Assembly (NCBI GenBank): GCA_031551255.1
Contig: JAVBNW010000094.1
Span: forward strand, 1 to 36,858
Reading direction: 5' to 3'
DNA from: JAVBNW01 sp031551255
GTDB taxonomy: Bacteria; Bacillota; Clostridia; Christensenellales; UBA1750
Length of the DNA stretch: 36,858 bases
Shown: piece by piece, positions 24,728-33,076 of the stretch
Layout of the letters: each line of letters starts with the position of its first letter
Numbering within the stretch: position 1 is the stretch's first letter
The notes under the pieces: model-generated
The model's input: only the letters and a program-made list of their open reading frames with translations
Databases searched by the model: none
What the model was told of the DNA's origin: nothing
Position numbers and translations under genes: made by a program

Positions 24728-24754
24728 ATGGGCGAGGCCAAAGGCGTTTTGTGA
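24728..24754 (+). CDS. micro-ORF MGEAKGVL upstream of fhs
   Basis: Eight codons with a strong RBS (AAGGAGGG), followed 32 nt later by an intrinsic terminator. The RBS context nearly repeats that of the micro-ORF at 24607 (AAGGAGGGTT). It may be a leader peptide, a very small peptide gene, or the 5' part of a small RNA. A separate fhs promoter after the terminator argues that this is an independent short transcript. Confidence 0.35.
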   Translation: MGEAKGVL

Positions 24755-24786
24755 ACAATTTGTCATTTCCCCACCACACCACTCTG

Positions 24787-24814
24787 GGCCGGAACAGCGC
24801 GTTCCGGCCTTTTT
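24787..24814 (+). terminator. intrinsic terminator upstream of fhs
   Basis: GGCCGGAAC/GTTCCGGCC with a 5-nt loop and a T5 tract. It ends a short transcript that carries the micro-ORFs and insulates the fhs promoter. Confidence 0.8.
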
Positions 24815-24818
24815 CTGC

Positions 24819-24847
24819 TTGCAATGCCAAGCTCGGGGCGATACTAT
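24819..24847 (+). promoter_or_regulatory. fhs promoter
   Basis: TTGCAA (24819-24824) and TACTAT (24842-24847) with a 17-bp spacer, just after the terminator and about 47 nt before the fhs start. Confidence 0.65.
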
Positions 24848-24893
24848 GATAGCGCATAGAATCGGATGGAAATCGTAAAAGGGGGGGCCTTTG

Positions 24894-26534
24894 ATGAACC
24901 ACGATTTAGCCATAGCGCAGGCGGCGAAGCTTCGACCCATCGCCGAAATCGCCCGCGAAGCCGGCATTCCCGAGAATGCGCTCGAGCCCTATGGCCGCTA
25001 TAAGGCCAAGGTGCGGCCCGGCTTTTCCGCGACGGGGAAGGGTAAGCTCGTCTTGGTTACCGCCATTAACCCCACACCCGCAGGGGAGGGCAAAACCACC
25101 GTTTCGGTCGGCCTGGCCGACGGCCTGCGCAGGCTGGGCGTACGCGCGGTGCTCGCCCTAAGAGAGCCTTCTCTAGGCCCGGTGTTCGGCGTAAAGGGCG
25201 GCGCGGCCGGCGGTGGATATGCGCAGGTGGCCCCAATGGAAGACATCAATTTGCACTTCACCGGAGATTTGCACGCGATCACCAGCGCAAACAATCTGCT
25301 CGCGGCGCTGACGGACAATCACATCCAACAGGGAAACGAGCTGGGGATCGACAGCGTGGCGATCCGCCGGTGCCTCGATATGAACGACCGCCAACTCCGG
25401 CAGATCGTGTCCGGCCTGGGCGGGGCGTCCAACGGCAAGACCCGGGAAGACGGGTTTGACATTACCGCCGCATGTCAGGTGATGGCGGTATTTTGCCTGG
25501 CCGACGGCATGGAGGATTTAAAAGCGCGCCTTGGGCGCATTGTGGTGGGGCATACGCGCCAGGGCAAGCCGGTTACCGCCGCGGATTTGAGCGCGCAGGG
25601 CGCCATGGCGGCGCTCTTGCGCGATGCGATGTGGCCCAACCTCGTGCAGACGCTGGAAGGCACCCCCGCCTTTTTGCACGGCGGCCCGTTTGCAAACATC
25701 GCCCATGGATGCAATTCGGTAGCAGCCACGCGCATGGCCCTTTCGCTGGGCGACGTATGCGTAACCGAGGCGGGCTTCGGCGCCGACCTGGGCGCGGAAA
25801 AATTTCTGGATATCAAATGCCGTCAAGCGGGGCTTGCGCCCTCATGCGCGGTGGTGGTGGCCACGGTGCGCGCGCTGAAACACCACGGCGGCTGCGATAA
25901 GGCGAAGCTGGGCGAGGAAGATCTGCACGCGCTGGAGCTGGGCCTCCCCAACCTCCTGCGCCATGTAGAAAATCTTAAGGATGTATACGGCCTGCCGGTG
26001 GTGGTGGCGCTGAACCGCTTTGCCGGCGATACCGCCGCCGAGCTCGCGCTGGTGCACGAGGCATGCGCCATGCGGGGCGTTACGTGCGCGCTGGCCGACG
26101 TATGGGCCCACGGAGGGGCCGGGGCCGAGGATTTGGCGCGAGCGGTTCAGGAGGCCATGCTCAACCCCTCGAATCTTTCATTCAGCTACGAGGCCGATGC
26201 GCCGCTGGATCAAAAAATCCGTTCGGTGGCAAAGAAGATCTATCGCGCGCAAAAGGTCGTATTTGCGCCAGGCGTGCTGACGCAGTTGCGCAGGCTTCCG
26301 CAGGATCTGCTCGTGTGCATCGCCAAAACGCAGTATTCTTTCAGCGACGATCCGAAAAAGCTGGGCGCTCCCGATGGGCACGAGCTGACGATCCGCAAAA
26401 TTGCATTGTCGGCGGGCGCAGGCTTTGTGGTGGCGTTTGCGGGCGATATCATCGCGATGCCGGGCCTCCCGCCCCGTCCCGCGGCACAGGATGTGGATGT
26501 GGACGCGGCCGGTATGATTCAGGGGATTTTCTAG
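24894..26534 (+). CDS. fhs: formate-tetrahydrofolate ligase
   Basis: A 546-residue FTHFS, joining formate to tetrahydrofolate with ATP to give 10-formyl-THF. This feeds purine and formyl-Met synthesis and, in acetogens, the methyl branch of the Wood-Ljungdahl pathway. The P-loop PTPAGEGKTT is at about 60-69, with the typical LREPSLGPVFGVKGGAAGGGYAQV and FTGDLHAITSANNLLAA, and the C-terminal DIIAMPGLPPRP. The ATG at 24894 has AAGGGGGG upstream; the TTG one codon earlier is less likely. The gene stands alone; no folD or metF neighbour, so acetogenesis cannot be inferred. Confidence 0.95.
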   Translation: MNHDLAIAQAAKLRPIAEIAREAGIPENALEPYGRYKAKVRPGFSATGKGKLVLVTAINPTPAGEGKTTVSVGLADGLRRLGVRAVLALREPSLGPVFGVKGGAAGGGYAQVAPMEDINLHFTGDLHAITSANNLLAALTDNHIQQGNELGIDSVAIRRCLDMNDRQLRQIVSGLGGASNGKTREDGFDITAACQVMAVFCLADGMEDLKARLGRIVVGHTRQGKPVTAADLSAQGAMAALLRDAMWPNLVQTLEGTPAFLHGGPFANIAHGCNSVAATRMALSLGDVCVTEAGFGADLGAEKFLDIKCRQAGLAPSCAVVVATVRALKHHGGCDKAKLGEEDLHALELGLPNLLRHVENLKDVYGLPVVVALNRFAGDTAAELALVHEACAMRGVTCALADVWAHGGAGAEDLARAVQEAMLNPSNLSFSYEADAPLDQKIRSVAKKIYRAQKVVFAPGVLTQLRRLPQDLLVCIAKTQYSFSDDPKKLGAPDGHELTIRKIALSAGAGFVVAFAGDIIAMPGLPPRPAAQDVDVDAAGMIQGIF

Positions 26535-26564
26535 CGCCGCGCCGATGCAATGCGTTCCTAACGG

Positions 26565-26598
26565 TTGGGAACGGGCCGCTTTTGCAGTCCGTTCCCAA
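26565..26598 (+). terminator. hairpin after fhs
   Basis: TTGGGAACGG/CCGTTCCCAA, a perfect 10-bp stem with a 14-nt loop, 30 nt after the fhs stop; no clear U-tract. The next 240 bp (to about 26840) hold no recognisable gene on either strand. Confidence 0.45.
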
Positions 26599-26845
26599 TT
26601 GTTAACAAGCATCGGGGATCTACGCAACTTGGAAAATCCGTAAATGCGAGGTGCTCAGCAGTAATCGCCGACCTGCGCCGCCGGAAACCGAAAGGGATCT
26701 GAGGAAAACCGGTCTGCCGCAGTTCGTACGGGCTTCCCCGGCGTTGCGCTTGTGGATCGCCATATACTCCGCCGGCCTTCCACCATACTTTATCGCGGTC
26801 GCGCGCCCGGCTCCGGCCCCCGCATGGATTAAGGAGAAGCAAATG

Positions 26846-26877
26846 GCTAAAGTCGCCTCATAACAGGCGGTTTTAGC
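26846..26877. repeat. hairpin near kinase remnant
   Basis: GCTAAA-GT-CGCCT / AGGCG-GT-TTTAGC with a 6-nt loop. It may be a relic terminator of the degraded minus-strand gene at 26939-27240. Confidence 0.4.
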
Positions 26878-26938
26878 TTCTTTGCGTTTTGATGATCGCT
26901 GGTATACACCTATCACTCCGCCGTTAGCATGCCGTAAA

Positions 26939-27240
26939 TCAGTCGCCCTGTGTGGCGCAAACGCGCAGGCTGATCGTAAGATGCCTCTTCGATATTCGGC
27001 GGATATTGCACAGTTCCTGTACGAATCCACAATTTGCCGCGTCACATTGAGCCCCTGCCCGGCGTGGCTTTCCCTCGTGGTAAAGCCACGCTGGAAGATC
27101 TTTTCGACATTGACATCTGCGTCTGTGGGATTGGATATGGCAATCATTTGTTCCTGTCCATCGCGGCTGTATTCTATGGTTTGCGCTCGCGCAGTCCGCA
27201 TAGTTTTTCATGCCGATTTCTCATGCCGTTCGCGCAGGCG
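26939..27240 (-). pseudogene. fragment of a GHKL sensor histidine kinase
   Basis: In one minus-strand frame (27201 downward) the translation contains EYSRDGQEQMIAISNPTDAD and VEKIFQRGFTTRESHAGQGL, continuing NVTRQIVDSY. This is the pattern of the G-boxes of GHKL-type kinases such as the AgrC/CitA kind (FxKGFSTK...GLGL). The expected N-box-like segment (MKNYADCASA) lies in a neighbouring frame just upstream, and the expected C-terminus (LTISLRV, stop at 26939) in that same neighbouring frame. At least two frameshifts are needed, and the sensor and dimerisation domains are missing. It is probably a decayed remnant, with no response regulator nearby. Confidence 0.55.
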
Positions 27241-27307
27241 TCACGCAACGGTGGCATTGTACGATGAGGAAGGCAAACGGTTGCCGCCTCGAAGGGAGAT
27301 GAAGCCA

Positions 27308-28999
27308 GTGAAGAAATCTTTTTTATCAGGCCTATGTGCGCTTATGTTATCCATAACCTTATCTGCGTGCTCGGCCGCCTCCGCGCCGGATTCTGCAACC
27401 GACGTGCCGGAATCCGGCGCGCAAGCTACTGCTCAAACAACGGCACAAACGCTTGCATATATGGCTGAGTTTGACAAAGATTCCGTCATGAGCTTTTCCA
27501 TTGCCGTAAACGCGGCCGATTGGCAAACGCTTCTTGATAACGCCACCGATAAAGAATACATCTCCGCCGATGTTACGATCAACGGAGTGACCGTCAAAAA
27601 CGTCGGCATTCGCGCCAAGGGCAACTCGAGCCTCTCCTCCGTCGCGCGCGATGAAGATTCCGATCGCTACAGCTTCAAAATCAAGTTCGACGAGTACGTA
27701 AAAGGGCAAACATGGCTGGGGCTTGACCAGCTCGTGCTCAACAGCAACTATTCCGACGCGACAAGCATGAAGGAGTACCTTTCCTACGATATCATGAGCT
27801 TTATCGGCGTGGATACGCCGCTGTACGCGTATGCCGATATCGCGGTTAACGGTGAAAGCTGGGGGTTCTACCTGGCGATAGAGGACTTGGAGGATGGCTA
27901 CCTCGAGCGCGTCTTTGGGGGCGAAGGGGCGCTGTATAAGCCCGGCAACGACGAGATGGGCAATATGCCCAGCGGCGGCGCCGATGGCCAAAACCGGCCG
28001 TCCATGCCGGAAAACTTTGCGGCAGGCGGCGAAAATGCCCCGCAGTTTCCCGCCAGCGGCACGGATAGAACCGCGCCGGATCAGGCAAATTGGTTTGGCG
28101 GCGATAGGGGCGGCCCCGGCGGCATGGGCGGGAGCATGGGCAATATGGCGAGCGACGGCGTATCGCTTAAGTATACCGACGATAACGAAGAGAGTTATTC
28201 GGCCATCTTCGACAACGACAAGACAAAGACCAACGAGGCCGACCACCAGCGCGTGATCGAGGCGCTGAAAAACCTGAGCGAGGGCAACGATTTGGAGACC
28301 TATGTCGACGTCGACGCGGTGCTTCGCTATTTCGCGGCGCACACAGTTGTCGTAAATCTAGACAGCTATGTATCCAATATGGGGCACAACTACATTCTTT
28401 ACGAAAACGGCGGCCAGATCAGCATGTTGCCCTGGGATTACAATCTGGCGTTTGGAGGCTTCCAATCGGGTAGCGCGTCGGATGTGGTAAACTTCCCCAT
28501 CGACACCCCGGTGTCGGGCGTATCCATGGAAGACCGCCCGATTCTCTCCAAGCTGCTGGAAGTTCCCGAATATCTGGAAAAATATCACGAGTATTTGCAA
28601 AAGATCGTAGAGGGCTACTTTGCCGACGGCAAGTTCGAACAAAAAGTGGACGAACTCGATGCGCTGATCGGGGAACATATTCAAAACGATCCCTCGGCCT
28701 TTTATACGTACGACGAGTATCAAAAGGCGATTGTGGAACTTGAAAAGCTGGGCGCGCTCAGGGGCGAGAGCATTCAGGGGCAGCTTGACGGCACGATCCC
28801 CTCTACGACCGACGGACAGAACGCTCAGCCGGACGCGCTGATTAACGCATCCTCGGTCGACCTTTCGGCAATGGGCACGCAGGGCGGTGATCGCGGCATG
28901 GGCGGCGGCTTTGACAGGGGGCAAATGCCCGAGGGCTTCACCCCGCCCGGCGCAGACGCCGGGGCGCAAAGCCCGTCAAGCGTAGAGACCGCAAAGTGA
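27308..28999 (+). CDS. CotH kinase-family lipoprotein
   Basis: A 563-residue lipoprotein with signal peptide and lipobox LSAC (Cys21). The CotH fold is recognised by VKNVGIRAKGNSSL, the strand and helix SDRYSFKIKFDEYVKGQTWLG, INGESWGFYLAIE-like NGESWGFYLAIEDLEDGYL, and the metal-site motif MLPWDYNLAFGGF. CotH proteins are atypical secreted kinases, known in spore coats and in cell-surface proteins of Clostridia. A Gly/Met/Pro/Asn-rich insert (about 225-285) splits the domain and the C-terminus is similarly rich (GMGGGFDRGQMPEGF). The GTG at 27308 is preferred, since AAGGGAG directly abuts the ATG at 27299. No spore gene is adjacent. Confidence 0.85.
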   Translation: MKKSFLSGLCALMLSITLSACSAASAPDSATDVPESGAQATAQTTAQTLAYMAEFDKDSVMSFSIAVNAADWQTLLDNATDKEYISADVTINGVTVKNVGIRAKGNSSLSSVARDEDSDRYSFKIKFDEYVKGQTWLGLDQLVLNSNYSDATSMKEYLSYDIMSFIGVDTPLYAYADIAVNGESWGFYLAIEDLEDGYLERVFGGEGALYKPGNDEMGNMPSGGADGQNRPSMPENFAAGGENAPQFPASGTDRTAPDQANWFGGDRGGPGGMGGSMGNMASDGVSLKYTDDNEESYSAIFDNDKTKTNEADHQRVIEALKNLSEGNDLETYVDVDAVLRYFAAHTVVVNLDSYVSNMGHNYILYENGGQISMLPWDYNLAFGGFQSGSASDVVNFPIDTPVSGVSMEDRPILSKLLEVPEYLEKYHEYLQKIVEGYFADGKFEQKVDELDALIGEHIQNDPSAFYTYDEYQKAIVELEKLGALRGESIQGQLDGTIPSTTDGQNAQPDALINASSVDLSAMGTQGGDRGMGGGFDRGQMPEGFTPPGADAGAQSPSSVETAK

Positions 29000-29055
29000 C
29001 CGGAGTGTTTTCTATTGCCGACGGCGACGTTGAGCGAAGAACGGCACGAAAGGCC

Positions 29056-29085
29056 AAAAAAACCGCCCGTGCGCTGCACGGGCGG
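29056..29085 (-). terminator. terminator of the enolase/SDR operon
   Basis: On the minus strand CCGCCCGTGC/GCACGGGCGG, a perfect 10-bp stem with a 3-nt loop followed by seven Us, 66 nt after the stop at 29152. Confidence 0.88.
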
Positions 29086-29151
29086 CTAGGGAAGGAGAAA
29101 ATCTGCCGGGGCATAGCCCAAGGAACCCGTCCGGAATGAAGTGTGAAAGCG

Positions 29152-30333
29152 CTATTTACCTTGATACGCGTGCTTGATGAGCTCCGCCTCGATAAGATCC
29201 GTTCCCAGGCCGGGCTTGTTAGGAACGATCAGGTAGCCGTCTTTGATCTCATAGTGGTTGGTGATCAAATCGTCGCGCCACGGCGCGTCCTCGACGTCGG
29301 TTTCGAGGATAAAGAAGTTGCTCGTAGCCGCGCACAGGTTGGCCGCCACAAACGTGGTCATCGGGCTGTGGCAATTGTGCGGGGAAATCGGCACGTCGTA
29401 CCCGCCGGCAAGATCCGCGATCTTTTTGCCCATCGTAAGCCCGTTCCACGCAAGGTCGATCATCAGCACATCCTGTACGTAGTTTTGCAGATACGGCCGG
29501 TAGCCGTGTACACCGTAGATGCTCTCGCCGTGTACGATGGGCGTGCGGGTGCTCTCGCGCACCACCTTCATCGCGTCCGGGTCGAGGCTCTCGGCCTCCA
29601 GCCACATCATGTCGTACGGCTCGAGCATCCGCGCAAGCTTGATCGCCCCGCCCAGCCGGTAGGTAAAGCCGGTATCGAGCGCGATGCCCATGTCCGGGCC
29701 GCAAATCTCGCGAAACGTCCCTATGACCGCTTCGATGGTGCGAAGCTCTTGGTTGGATATATGACCGTTTGCGTGCACCGCCTTTTCGGGGGAACCCGCC
29801 GGCATGCCGCCCGCGATGCCCTCTAGCGTCATGATGTTGGTTTTAAGGGCCGTAAAGCCGCTTTCCTTCACCATGTGGGCAAATTCTCTAAGATCGTCAA
29901 GCGTTTTAATCGCGGGCCGCGATGTCAGCTTAAGCTGCGCAAGCCGGTTGCGCCCAGTGCCGCAATGCGTCCAATACAGGCGGAGCCGGTCGTGGATCTT
30001 CCCGCCCAGAAGCTGGTAGACGGGCACGCCCAGCGCCTTGCCCTTGATATCTAAAAGCGCGGTGTCGATGCCCGCGATGGCCTTCCACGCCACGCCGCCC
30101 ACGCTACGATTGCATTTGTTGACGTTTTGCCAAAAGATCGACTCGACATTCATAGGGTCTTGTCCGATCAAAAACTGCGAAAGAAAATCTACGACCTTTA
30201 CTGTAGCGTGCGAAGCCTCCCAATCACAGGCATCGCCCCAGCCCACGAGGCCTTCGTCGGTTTCCACCTTCACAAACGTCCACGGCCGGAAGCCGCCGTC
30301 CACGATAAAGGTTTTGATGCCGGTGATCTTCAT
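29152..30333 (-). CDS. enolase-superfamily sugar-acid dehydratase (MR/MLE type) 1
   Basis: A 393-residue mandelate racemase/muconate lactonizing enzyme-like protein. The capping domain is N-terminal (1-~125), then the TIM barrel. Mg2+ ligands are D220 (ALDTGF), E246 (WLEAES) and E270 (HGES); catalytic candidates are K164 and H319 (SPHNCHS). Relatives dehydrate aldonic or uronic acids. It starts 4 nt after the SDR stop with AAGGAGTG inside that gene, so the two are coupled. The cluster also encodes a paralogue at 35223 and a sugar importer, consistent with sugar-acid catabolism. The specific substrate cannot be read from sequence. Confidence 0.9.
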   Translation of the reverse strand: MKITGIKTFIVDGGFRPWTFVKVETDEGLVGWGDACDWEASHATVKVVDFLSQFLIGQDPMNVESIFWQNVNKCNRSVGGVAWKAIAGIDTALLDIKGKALGVPVYQLLGGKIHDRLRLYWTHCGTGRNRLAQLKLTSRPAIKTLDDLREFAHMVKESGFTALKTNIMTLEGIAGGMPAGSPEKAVHANGHISNQELRTIEAVIGTFREICGPDMGIALDTGFTYRLGGAIKLARMLEPYDMMWLEAESLDPDAMKVVRESTRTPIVHGESIYGVHGYRPYLQNYVQDVLMIDLAWNGLTMGKKIADLAGGYDVPISPHNCHSPMTTFVAANLCAATSNFFILETDVEDAPWRDDLITNHYEIKDGYLIVPNKPGLGTDLIEAELIKHAYQGK

Positions 30334-30337
30334 GCCC

Positions 30338-31153
30338 TCACTCCTTCGCCGCCTTGATTTCGGCGCGCTTTTTCTCCGCCCGTTCGCGCAAATAGGCCAT
30401 GCCGCCCGCGCCGGTAAGCAGATGCGCGCCTCCGTCGACCAAAAGCTCCACGCCGGTGAGCGACGCGGCCTCGGGGGAAACCGCGTACAGAATCATCTTC
30501 CCAAGCTCCTGAGGGCTTACCCAGCGCGACATGGGAATCTGGTTATACGTCGGCTCCTTCTCGCCCATGCGCGGGTGGCCGGTATCCACAAAGCCGGGGG
30601 CAATGGACAAAACGCGTATGCCGTAATGCGAAAGCTCCAGCGCCGCGTGCCCAGCAAACTTGCGCAGCGCCGCCTTCACCGAGCCGTAGACCGCCGATCC
30701 GCCAAACGTGAGCGTCGCCTGGTTGGAAGTGATGAGCACGATACAGCCTGCGATGTCGTTTTTGATCATGCGCTTCGCCGCAAACTGCGTGCAGAAAAAC
30801 CCGCCGCGCCAATCGATGCCGTTGAGCATGTCGAACGTTTCGATATCCATATCCAACATGGAGCCGCCGATGGTGACGCCCGCGTTGTTCACCAGCAGAT
30901 CGATGCGGTCAAACGCCTTGTCGAACTGCTTAAAAAGGTCGACCACGCCCTCGTATTTAGAAAGATCCGCCTGGATGACCTCGCAGCGAACGCCCAAGGC
31001 GCAAATTTCTTGCGCCGTTTCCTCGGCGGCCGCGCGGTTGGAACTGCAGTGTAGCGCTATGTCGTAGCCTGCCTCGCCCAACGTATAGGCAATGCCCCTG
31101 CCCAGCCCCTGTTTTGCGCCGGCGCCGGTTACCAACGCCACTTGATTTCCCAT
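30338..31153 (-). CDS. short-chain dehydrogenase/reductase
   Basis: A 271-residue classical SDR. It has the cofactor loop TGAGAKQGLGRGIA, NNAG, the active-site pair S and YGSVK, and IAPGFVDT. Asn and Arg residues after beta-2 (CSSNRAAAEE) suggest NADP(H) preference (inference). The C-terminal extension is charged (LRERAEKKRAEIKAAKE). It likely oxidises or reduces a sugar or sugar-acid intermediate, given the enolase-superfamily gene 4 nt downstream. The ATG at 31153 has GGGGGG upstream. A small MITE-like element lies 30 nt upstream, separating it from the transporter genes. Confidence 0.9.
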   Translation of the reverse strand: MGNQVALVTGAGAKQGLGRGIAYTLGEAGYDIALHCSSNRAAAEETAQEICALGVRCEVIQADLSKYEGVVDLFKQFDKAFDRIDLLVNNAGVTIGGSMLDMDIETFDMLNGIDWRGGFFCTQFAAKRMIKNDIAGCIVLITSNQATLTFGGSAVYGSVKAALRKFAGHAALELSHYGIRVLSIAPGFVDTGHPRMGEKEPTYNQIPMSRWVSPQELGKMILYAVSPEAASLTGVELLVDGGAHLLTGAGGMAYLRERAEKKRAEIKAAKE

Positions 31154-31182
31154 CAAAATACCCCCCAAAATCGGTCGTATAC

Positions 31183-31310
31183 TAAATCTCTTGCGAAACC
31201 AAAGCGGCGGCGGAGCGAGAAAAAATAGCGTCCGACAAGGAAGTGCCGGCGCCGCATCGCGTCATTTTTTGCCGCTTCCGTTGCTGTTTTGAAGTTTCTC
31301 ATAAGGTCTA
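31183..31310. mobile_element. MITE-like element, short copy
   Basis: 128 bp bounded by TAAATCTCTTGCGAAAC and the complement of TAGACCTTATGAGAAAC, with TA at both ends. The first and last ~45 bp match the ends of the 5661-6015 element (for example CGGCGGAGCG[G/A]GAAAAA and GCTGTTTTG[G/A]AGTTTC). The two halves are largely complementary, so the whole element can fold as one long hairpin. It lacks the inner hairpin module of the larger copy. No coding capacity. Confidence 0.7.
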
Positions 31311-31341
31311 TCGGTCATCCAGCTCTGCCCAAACCGCAAGA

Positions 31342-31376
31342 CGCCCCGGGCGCGCATTCCCCGCGCGCCCGGGGCG
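31342..31376 (-). terminator. hairpin after sugar-binding lipoprotein gene
   Basis: Perfect 14-bp stem CGCCCCGGGCGCGC/GCGCGCCCGGGGCG with a 7-nt loop, 12 nt after the stop at 31389. No U-run follows. It may stabilise the 3' end or attenuate readthrough into the SDR gene. Confidence 0.6.
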
Positions 31377-31388
31377 CATATGGCGGCG

Positions 31389-33017
31389 CTACTTTAAGGT
31401 AGCCACAAATTCAGCGATCTGTTTCTTGGCCTCTTCTACGATCTTGTCGTAGCCGGCGGCCTTGACGTTGGTTTCCATTTCCGCAAATGCGGCGTCCACA
31501 TCCTTCACCGCGCCAAGGAACAGCGGCTGGCCGTACTGCATAAACGCGTTGTTGCAGTTGGCCTCCTCCGTTTTCGTGGGCTCCTTATTGGTCTGGAAGC
31601 CGTTCATCGGGTTGTTGATAAGGATGCCCGTTAGTTGCTCTCGATGTGCGATATAGCTGTCGGTCCAGCTCTCGAGCGGGGGCTGCAAATCCTTAGAGAC
31701 GAACCAGAAGCCCGCCACATCCACCGGGTAGGTGTTCGAGTCGTTGGTAATGCCCTCGGGCAGGCCGACTTTGCCGTCCGCGGTCATCGCGTAGTTTTCG
31801 CCCTCGATGCCGAAATACGTCAGCATCACGTAGCTGGGCTCCTGCATCATCAGATCCAGCGCCATCAGCGCGCGCTCGGGGTTTTTGCAGCCGGCGGCCA
31901 GCGCAACTCCGTTGTTGCTGAACGCGTCGCGCGGGGCCTTGCCGTCCGGGCGGACGATCGGGATGATATCGACTTCCCAGCCGTTATCCACGGCGGTGGC
32001 GATGTTGGATTGCAAATCGACCGAGTTGCCGAACCCGACGGCGGATTTGCCCTGCGCAAACGCTTCCTTGGATCTAACGGTGTTGCCGAACACGTCGGGG
32101 TTGATGTAGCCCTTGTCGTACCAGCCCTTCACGAGCGCGGCGGTGTCGATCGACGCCTGGCGGTAGGGCTCGTCGAAAATGGTGAACACTTCTCCGGTGG
32201 TGACGCTCCAGTCATACCAGATGTTCAGGCCGCCGCCGGTAGCGGAGTACATGTCCGTGCCAACCATGCCGATTTCGGTCATCTGGTCGGTCCACGGGCG
32301 CTTGACGTCGTAGGTGTTGTCCAGCATCATCGGCGTCATGCCCGCTTCGTTTTGCTTGATCGCCTCGAGATATGGCTCGATGTCGGAAAGCTTCTTAATT
32401 TCGGGCACGCCGTATTTCTCGCGCAGGTCCTTGCGTAGCAGCACGGCGGACACCTTTTTGTCGGGCGAGGAGGTGCAGATCATATACCACTTTTTCTCCC
32501 CGCCGATATCCAGCGTAACCTGGCTGTAGGCCACCGGGTCCAGCGCGGCGTAATGCAGCGGCATATACGTCTTGATCATATCCTCGTTCATTTCCAGGAA
32601 CGCGCCCTTTTGCGCTTCCTGGGTGTAATAGGCCCACGGCGCGGTGAAGATCCAGTCCAAGTCGCCGCTGGCGAGCACGAGCGGATACTTCGACGCCAGA
32701 TCGCCCCAGCCGATATAGCGGATCTCCATCGTGGCGTTGATATCCTGCTTGTACTTGGCGTTGAGCTGCTCCATCACCTTGGGCATGCCTACCAGCTCGT
32801 CGCCCAGAAGATAGCCGACCAGGTGCACTTCCTTGGAAAGATCCACGCCCGAGGGCGTATCGTCGGTCTTTGCGGGTTCCGCGGTCTTGGCCGCGGCGCT
32901 CGTAGCTGCCGCCGATTGGCCGGCAGGGGGCGCCGAGGTCGCTCCGCTGGGCGAGCAAGCCGCCAGGGCAAGACACAACGCGGCGGCCAACAACAAGCTA
33001 AGCCATCGTTTGTTCAT
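31389..33017 (-). CDS. sugar ABC transporter substrate-binding lipoprotein (LplA-like)
   Basis: A 542-residue extracytoplasmic binding lipoprotein with lipobox LAAC (Cys21), an Ala/Thr-rich linker (22-55) and a large family-1 solute-binding fold. Its length and context match LplA/YtcQ-type proteins that bind complex or acidic oligosaccharides such as pectin or glycosaminoglycan fragments. AGGAGGG lies upstream of the ATG. It lies 59 nt after the second permease gene, giving the order permease-permease-binding protein. No ATPase gene is in the cluster; such systems usually share a multitask ATPase (MsmX type). Confidence 0.92.
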   Translation of the reverse strand: MNKRWLSLLLAAALCLALAACSPSGATSAPPAGQSAAATSAAAKTAEPAKTDDTPSGVDLSKEVHLVGYLLGDELVGMPKVMEQLNAKYKQDINATMEIRYIGWGDLASKYPLVLASGDLDWIFTAPWAYYTQEAQKGAFLEMNEDMIKTYMPLHYAALDPVAYSQVTLDIGGEKKWYMICTSSPDKKVSAVLLRKDLREKYGVPEIKKLSDIEPYLEAIKQNEAGMTPMMLDNTYDVKRPWTDQMTEIGMVGTDMYSATGGGLNIWYDWSVTTGEVFTIFDEPYRQASIDTAALVKGWYDKGYINPDVFGNTVRSKEAFAQGKSAVGFGNSVDLQSNIATAVDNGWEVDIIPIVRPDGKAPRDAFSNNGVALAAGCKNPERALMALDLMMQEPSYVMLTYFGIEGENYAMTADGKVGLPEGITNDSNTYPVDVAGFWFVSKDLQPPLESWTDSYIAHREQLTGILINNPMNGFQTNKEPTKTEEANCNNAFMQYGQPLFLGAVKDVDAAFAEMETNVKAAGYDKIVEEAKKQIAEFVATLK

Positions 33018-33076
33018 GAAAACCCTCCTTTTATTAAGACCCTTTCGGGGAAAACGCCAACGAGATGATCGGGCGG

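Noticed and set aside
24637..24849. 70-codon open frame across the fhs leader
   Set aside because: It crosses the intrinsic terminator and fhs promoter, lacks an RBS at its start, and has no protein-like pattern.
26558..26842. Minus-strand open frame between fhs and the kinase remnant
   Set aside because: The Arg-rich translation has no motif, no convincing RBS, and overlaps the fhs terminator region.
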